A program made the translations under genes and the position numbers. Shown one piece after another: positions 29,742 through 32,960 of a stretch of 32,960 bases of DNA. The notes under the pieces were generated by a model, which had not been told where the DNA came from, ran no database searches, and worked only from the letters and a program-made list of their open reading frames with translations. Source of the stretch: Acidobacteriota bacterium (GTDB lineage: Bacteria > Acidobacteriota > Terriglobia > Terriglobales > Acidobacteriaceae); NCBI GenBank assembly GCA_003225005.1, contig QIAN01000362.1:1-32960 (forward strand). Reading direction: 5' to 3'. Numbering within the stretch: the stretch's first letter is position 1; the number at the start of each line of letters is the position of its first letter.

Positions 29742-30207
29742 ACACTAGCCGGTGAGTACAGATGGAGGCATCGCGTTGGTCGCGCGAAGGTCGTCATCCT
29801 GGGACTTCGGTCTTGTGCTTTGGTCCCTGACCCGGGAGTTGCCGTGAGAGGCCACGTAGAGTGACCACCTCTTGGTCAATCCGAAACGGTCCACCGGACG
29901 GGGCTTGAGTCTTCAACGACTTGAGCTCCGTTTGTTGTTTGTTATCATCGGGTTCCCGAGATTCGGTTTTCACGACCATTGAATTTACCAACCACGTTGG
30001 AAGAACGGATACCCCCGCGACCATGCCATTTTGTGACCAAAATTGTGACCAAGTTTGGTCTTGGCAGTCGCATGGATGGCGTGCGTCCGCACCGTGGCGC
30101 AATCTGAAGTTCCATCCCCAGCACAACCAAGAATATTTGTAACGGCAGAGTCGAGGCTGAGGTCGTCAACAAGCTCGGCCCACGCCGCGTCAGGTCGTGC
30201 CAGAATT
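29742..30207. other. Stretch with no supported gene
   Basis: An Arg-rich frame at 29667-29864 overlaps the structured region and has no ribosome site. Minus-strand frames at 29794-30211 show no recognised domain. There is a direct repeat of TTGTGACCAA (30031-30040 and 30043-30052), and GACCAAA (30035-30041) and TTTGGTC (30054-30060) form an inverted repeat. These might be remnants of an integrase tail or an attachment site, but nothing confirms it. Confidence 0.4.
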
Positions 30208-30717
30208 TCAATCTGGCTTCAGGTCCCTTGCCATAAGAACCTCATCGTAGTAGCGACCATCTTGCTTTAGAGCCTCCTTTTCGATTCCATATTCCAAGAA
30301 ACCCAGACGCTCATATAGCCGCCGTGCTGGCTCGTTGTCGCTAACCACGGACAGTTGGATCAGTTCGACCCGGTGGCGTGTAAATTCGACTTTGGTCTCG
30401 ACCAGTTGCCGCCCAACCCCAGCTTTTCTTGCGCTAGCTCGAACGAACATACCCACGAGCAGGCCCTTATGAGCCTCTTTTCGTCCCTGTCGGATCAACA
30501 ATCCAGCCATGCCGACGAGTTCCGAGTCATGGAAAGCGCCAAACGCTGCCGAACCGCCAAGCCATTCCGAGAAAAAAGTCAAAGGTTCAGCAGTCTCAGC
30601 TTCGAATGCGCTGCCGAATGCTTCCGGGTTGAATTGAAGCCCTTCCAGTCGAATGTCTCGATACACGGCGGCATCGGCTGGCGTTAAGCGTCGTATCTGA
30701 ATCTGAGCGGCATCCAC
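30208..30717 (-). CDS. GNAT-family N-acetyltransferase
   Basis: 169 residues, GTG start. It carries the GNAT fold: an opening I-R-R-L-T-P-A-D-A-A-V-Y-R-D-I-R, a central G-M-F-V-R-A-S-A-R-K-A-G-V-G-R-Q-L-V with the acetyl-CoA-binding R-x-x-G-x-G/A loop, and L-S-V-V-S-D-N-E-P-A-R-R-L-Y-E-R-L-G-F, the usual motif B. It should acetylate an amine on a small molecule or protein; the substrate cannot be predicted. It is isolated, with no same-strand neighbour nearby. Confidence 0.92.
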   Translation of the reverse strand: MDAAQIQIRRLTPADAAVYRDIRLEGLQFNPEAFGSAFEAETAEPLTFFSEWLGGSAAFGAFHDSELVGMAGLLIRQGRKEAHKGLLVGMFVRASARKAGVGRQLVETKVEFTRHRVELIQLSVVSDNEPARRLYERLGFLEYGIEKEALKQDGRYYDEVLMARDLKPD

Positions 30718-30886
30718 ATTCCATTGGTAATGGGAAGTTCAAATTAGGACAATACCCGGCTGGCGAACTCGCAGGTCTCCGACTGTCCCGCCGCCGAAGA
30801 ACCTCCTCGCTCGGCGTCCAAGGTCTCCAGTTCCAAAACAAGGAACCCTAGTTGCGGCCGACACTGGCAACGTTCATGCTCCGACC

Positions 30887-31087
30887 ATGACACTCAAAAA
30901 CGCGGCGTTGCTGGCTCTGATCGGGACGATTCTGATGACGGCTCTCTTAGTGTGGACGTTTGTCCTCACCTTCCTTAATGTTCTGCGGGACTTGGTTCCA
31001 GCGATGACGCTGTTCCCGTCATTCATCTATGCGTTTGGCGCATTCAGTGTGATGGTGTTCTTTTACGTGTTCCGCCGGGGGCAGTAG
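30887..31087 (+). CDS. Small two-helix membrane protein (66 aa)
   Basis: Two hydrophobic segments: residues about 6-32 (A-A-L-L-A-L-I-G-T-I-L-M-T-A-L-L-V-W) and about 40-62 (L-F-P-S-F-I-Y-A-F-G-A-F-S-V-M-V-F-F-Y-V-F), joined by a short polar turn and ending R-R-G-Q. There are few charges, which suggests an inner-membrane hairpin. No strong Shine-Dalgarno is seen. Function unknown; the pattern of a small conserved membrane protein is plausible. Confidence 0.65.
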   Translation: MTLKNAALLALIGTILMTALLVWTFVLTFLNVLRDLVPAMTLFPSFIYAFGAFSVMVFFYVFRRGQ

Positions 31088-31142
31088 TAGTCGTGATTTT
31101 GGCGGGAGCATGGCGGGCTCCGGATATGCAAACGGCGAGACT

Positions 31143-31642
31143 CTAGTCAGTCTTGTCTTCGGTATGGTGGTCTTCAATCTGGAACCTCAGAAATTCGTGG
31201 ACCGCCTTCAGAGCATCGCGATCTTCCGTCTTAATCCGTACCCTGCCACCGTCCGGCGACTCTTCGAAGCTGTAGGAAATCGTACTGCGTTTTTCTTTCA
31301 TCACTGGAACGCCGGGCGGAACTTGGCTATGGACGAACATCGGTAGAGAGAGTCGCCGTTCGAGAACATCGTGACAATGTGCGTCAGGTGCGACCGGATC
31401 GCCTGAACGTTCTGGGTGTCCTTGCCGTCATTCACGACTACTTCAATGGCCCCGCCGTCCGAGAGGAGACGGAAGTGATGCGACGTGGCATCATGGGGAA
31501 ATCCCATCGCCTCATCACCGTGTTTCTCGACATCTGCCTGATGCTGTTCCTTTAAATGCTCCCTGTGCATGGGGCAGGACTGCATGTTCTGTGCTGCCAC
31601 TTGCAGCCCACAGAATAGAAACAAAGTAATTAAAGCTTTCAC
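31143..31642 (-). pseudogene. Exported His/Met-rich hypothetical protein, broken by a one-base deletion
   Basis: GTG start at 31642 with a strong GGAGGAGG ribosome site, overlapping the MerR remnant's stop (GTGA). A signal peptide (A-L-I-T-L-F-L-F-C-G-L-Q-V-A-A-Q) is followed by a His-rich region (M-H-R-E-H-L-K-E-Q-H, then M-G-F-P-H-D, S-H-H-F-R-L), and I-R-S-H-L-T-H-I-V-T-M-F-S-N-G-D. The frame then drifts near 31350. In the next frame, L-P-M-F-V-H-S-Q-V-P-P-G-V-P-V-M runs intact to the stop at 31143. Restoring one T between G-D and S-L-P gives about 165 residues with a smooth F-S-L-P-M-F join. His/Met content suggests a metal-related role, but none is established. Sequencing error is possible. 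Confidence 0.72.
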
Positions 31643-32001
31643 GTTTTCCTCCTCCGAAATTGATTTGCCTTTCGATTGGAACCACTGATATCCCCGGTAA
31701 GGGAGTGCAGCAGATTCGATTTCTGTCCGGGAGCCGTTCCCAGCATCCGATGTTCCCAGTCGGACAAAACCTGCTTGAGATATTGTTCGGTGCGCTTCGT
31801 GGCCACGATGTCTGCGCTGATTCCCTTGAGTTTTTCTTTTGCAAGGTTGTACACCCGCTGACATGGAGCACCGCCAGCATCACGGGCTTTCAAGACCTCT
31901 GCCAGTTCTGCCAAGGTGAACCCCATACGAAGTAATTTCAGGCTTTCCCAAGCCCTTGCCTTCCCGGCGGTTCGGAAGGGGTGCGCCGGAAGAGTCTCAA
32001 C
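31639..32001 (-). pseudogene. MerR-family regulator remnant lacking its HTH
   Basis: The frame is open from after a stop at 32002-32004. It begins with a fragment that may match the end of the MerR DNA-binding domain (P-F-R-T-A-G, then A-W-E-S-L-K-L-L-R-M-G-F-T-L-A-E-L-A-E-V-L). The C-terminal dimerisation helix follows (L-K-G-I-S-A-D-I-V, then Y-L-K-Q-V-L-S-D-W-E). The canonical N-terminal HTH and the G-Y-R-x-Y stretch are missing, and the only ATG (31926) would leave 95 residues. The C-P-C-type metal ligands of mercury sensors are not seen; one Cys sits in G-G-A-P-C-Q-R. It overlaps the His-rich gene by 4 bases, suggesting the regulator and target were once one operon. Confidence 0.6.
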
Positions 32002-32078
32002 TCATTATTAACGTCGATCTTTTAAGTTTTCGGCTGGTCAGGGGAAATCTTCGGCGAGGACGATTGCTAATTTTTTTG

Positions 32079-32084
32079 TACAAT
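32079..32084 (+). promoter_or_regulatory. Candidate -10 box before the exported hypothetical gene
   Basis: TACAAT preceded by TTG after a run of seven T, 25 bases before the ATG at 32109. No clear -35 box was found. Confidence 0.3.
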
Positions 32085-32108
32085 GTCCAAGCCGCATCGG
32101 AGGTTCTC

Positions 32109-32759
32109 ATGCTACCGCGTGTAATTGCGTTGATCGCCGCTCTTGGCTTTCTGAACTCAGCCACCGCCCCTGCGCAATCGAAGGAGCACAATCCGGACGA
32201 TCTACTAGCTCGACTTTCGTACAACAGTACCTATGTCTGGCATGTGAGCGAACAGCGTTCGCCGCAGATTTGTTTTGCTTTGTACCGCGACGGGTACTAC
32301 CGATTATCAAGGAAGTCGAGGAGGACGCAGGACGGCGTTGAAACTCTTCAAGGAACACTGTCCCCGGATCAGCTTACTCGCCTCCGAACTCTGCTAAAGA
32401 GTCTACCTTTTCAGACTGGTGAAGTTGGAGCGATCCGCAAAGCCTCAGAGTCGTTCACGGCGGAGATTGTGCGTGACGGCAAGACAGTCCACTTCGTATG
32501 GATTGATCCTGACCATGAGCGTCCGTTTCCGGATTCAGCGATTCGTGTGGTCAACTGGTTACAGGATTTTGAGGCTCAAGGTTCCTCGCCTCTCACTCTA
32601 CGCGAGTTGAGCGATCAGCCCATCTGTCCATCAGCATCCGAAAGGCCATTGCATCCGGTTATCGCCAGTGTGCACCGTATGTCGGAGGGTGCCAGTTGCG
32701 AGAGGCAGCGGGCCGCGACTGCTCCTGCGGCTGCAATTGGTTCCGCACCCCGAAACTAA
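32109..32759 (+). CDS. Exported hypothetical protein
   Basis: About 216 residues from the ATG at 32109, which has GGAGG seven bases upstream; the frame is open to 31956 but without a ribosome site. It has a signal peptide (R-V-I-A-L-I-A-A-L-G-F-L-N-S-A-T-A-P-A-Q). The mature part has a C-F-A-L-Y-R-D-G-Y-Y-R-L-S-R motif, G-T-L-S-P-D-Q-L-T-R-L, and V-W-I-D-P-D-H-E-R-P-F-P-D-S-A, then L-T-L-R-E-L-S-D-Q-P-I-C-P. It looks like a conserved secreted family of these soil bacteria, though no function is known. The last 35 or so residues are Ala/Ser-rich and may be new sequence acquired at a junction with the following AAA fragment. Confidence 0.75.
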   Translation: MLPRVIALIAALGFLNSATAPAQSKEHNPDDLLARLSYNSTYVWHVSEQRSPQICFALYRDGYYRLSRKSRRTQDGVETLQGTLSPDQLTRLRTLLKSLPFQTGEVGAIRKASESFTAEIVRDGKTVHFVWIDPDHERPFPDSAIRVVNWLQDFEAQGSSPLTLRELSDQPICPSASERPLHPVIASVHRMSEGASCERQRAATAPAAAIGSAPRN

Positions 32760-32960
32760 AAAACGGCTTACCTGTTGTGGCGGGCACCGGGCAACGGCAA
32801 GACCGCGACCCTCCGCGTGATGGCCGCGCATCCGCACATCCCCTACGCGCTAGACTTGAGCGACATGGAAGAAAAGAGCGCCGATGTTCTCCACCTGTTT
32901 GAAAAAGCTGGCGCCAATACCCCCGCGCTGGTGATCCTCGAAGACCTTGACCGCGCATTC
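32760..32960 (+). pseudogene. 5'-truncated AAA-type ATPase, runs off the window
   Basis: Directly after the stop of the exported hypothetical, in the same frame, 67 codons encode the heart of an AAA ATPase: A-Y-L-L-W-R-A-P-G-N-G-K-T-A-T-L (Walker A), then P-A-L-V-I-L-E-D-L-D-R-A-F (Walker B). The usual N-terminal domain of 100-200 residues is missing and no ATG precedes the Walker A motif; only CTG/TTG at 32772-32777 could start it. It is most likely a decayed copy or the product of a rearrangement. Its C-terminal half lies outside the window, so it cannot be excluded that an unusual start makes a short ATPase. Confidence 0.6.

Noticed and set aside
29667-29864. 65-codon Arg-rich plus-strand frame
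   Set aside because: GTG start without ribosome site, overlapping a strongly folding region; the composition is expected from GC-rich hairpins.
29794-30211. Minus-strand frames suggestive of an integrase tail
   Set aside because: No catalytic Arg/His/Tyr motif is visible; resemblance was only to a generic C-terminal tail, too weak to call.
31643-31864. N-terminal extension of the His-rich protein's frame
   Set aside because: The GTG at 31642 has a GGAGGAGG ribosome site and begins a signal peptide; upstream codons overlap the MerR remnant in another frame.

Overview
The window looks like chromosomal DNA of an Acidobacteriota bacterium, probably of the Koribacter/Terriglobia type. This is inferred from the gene mix: a DUF2911-plus-TPR exported protein, an ImuA-ImuB-DnaE2 mutasome, an M13 peptidase, a His/Met-rich exported family, moderately high GC, and low-complexity palindromic inserts inside genes. 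No sequence search could be run. No tRNA, rRNA, CRISPR array or intact transposase was seen.

Layout. 1-421 (minus) is the N-terminal part of a 4-alpha-glucanotransferase (malQ). 478-4434 (minus) is an assimilatory sulfate operon: sulfite reductase, siroheme dehydrogenase/ferrochelatase, uroporphyrinogen-III methyltransferase and APS reductase. 4435-4631 is its leader, with a consensus promoter, a 27-codon ORF holding a C-T-C-T-C-C-C run, and a terminator hairpin abutting the sir start. 4857-10304 (plus) is gltB followed by a LysR regulator. 10418-10588 is a 56-aa acidic ORF. 10699-12177 (minus) is aspartate kinase lysC, with its own leader: a 33-codon Thr/Ile-rich ORF and a terminator. 12640-14169 (plus) holds a nucleotidyltransferase-like protein and a metallophosphoesterase. 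14200-20375 (minus) is imuA-imuB-dnaE2. 20659-21172 is an internally deleted DUF2911 gene. 21260-27326 (minus) holds an M13 peptidase, PEP carboxylase and PhoU. 27488-29524 (plus) holds a DinB-like protein, a frameshifted isoprenylcysteine-methyltransferase-like gene and a kelch-type exported protein. 29525-30207 has no convincing conventional gene, but holds a 21-aa ORF with a perfect Shine-Dalgarno followed by strong hairpins. 30208-32960 is a decayed accessory stretch: a GNAT, a small membrane protein, a frameshifted His-rich protein, a MerR remnant, an exported hypothetical and a 5'-truncated AAA ATPase.

How it fits together. CysH makes sulfite, Sir reduces it to sulfide, and the two siroheme genes supply Sir's cofactor. 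The Cys-codon leader would couple the operon to charged tRNA-Cys. The Thr/Ile leader would couple lysC, the entry to the aspartate pathway, to its end products. Both leaders show the same logic: the regulatory codons sit in the loop of an early hairpin whose 3' arm can instead pair with the 5' arm of the terminator. Several transcription units here (the Cys leader, gltB, lysR, the kelch gene) have a -10-like box 5-7 nt before the start codon and no Shine-Dalgarno, which suggests leaderless mRNAs. The mutasome genes carry in-frame inserts made of palindromic intergenic-type sequence.
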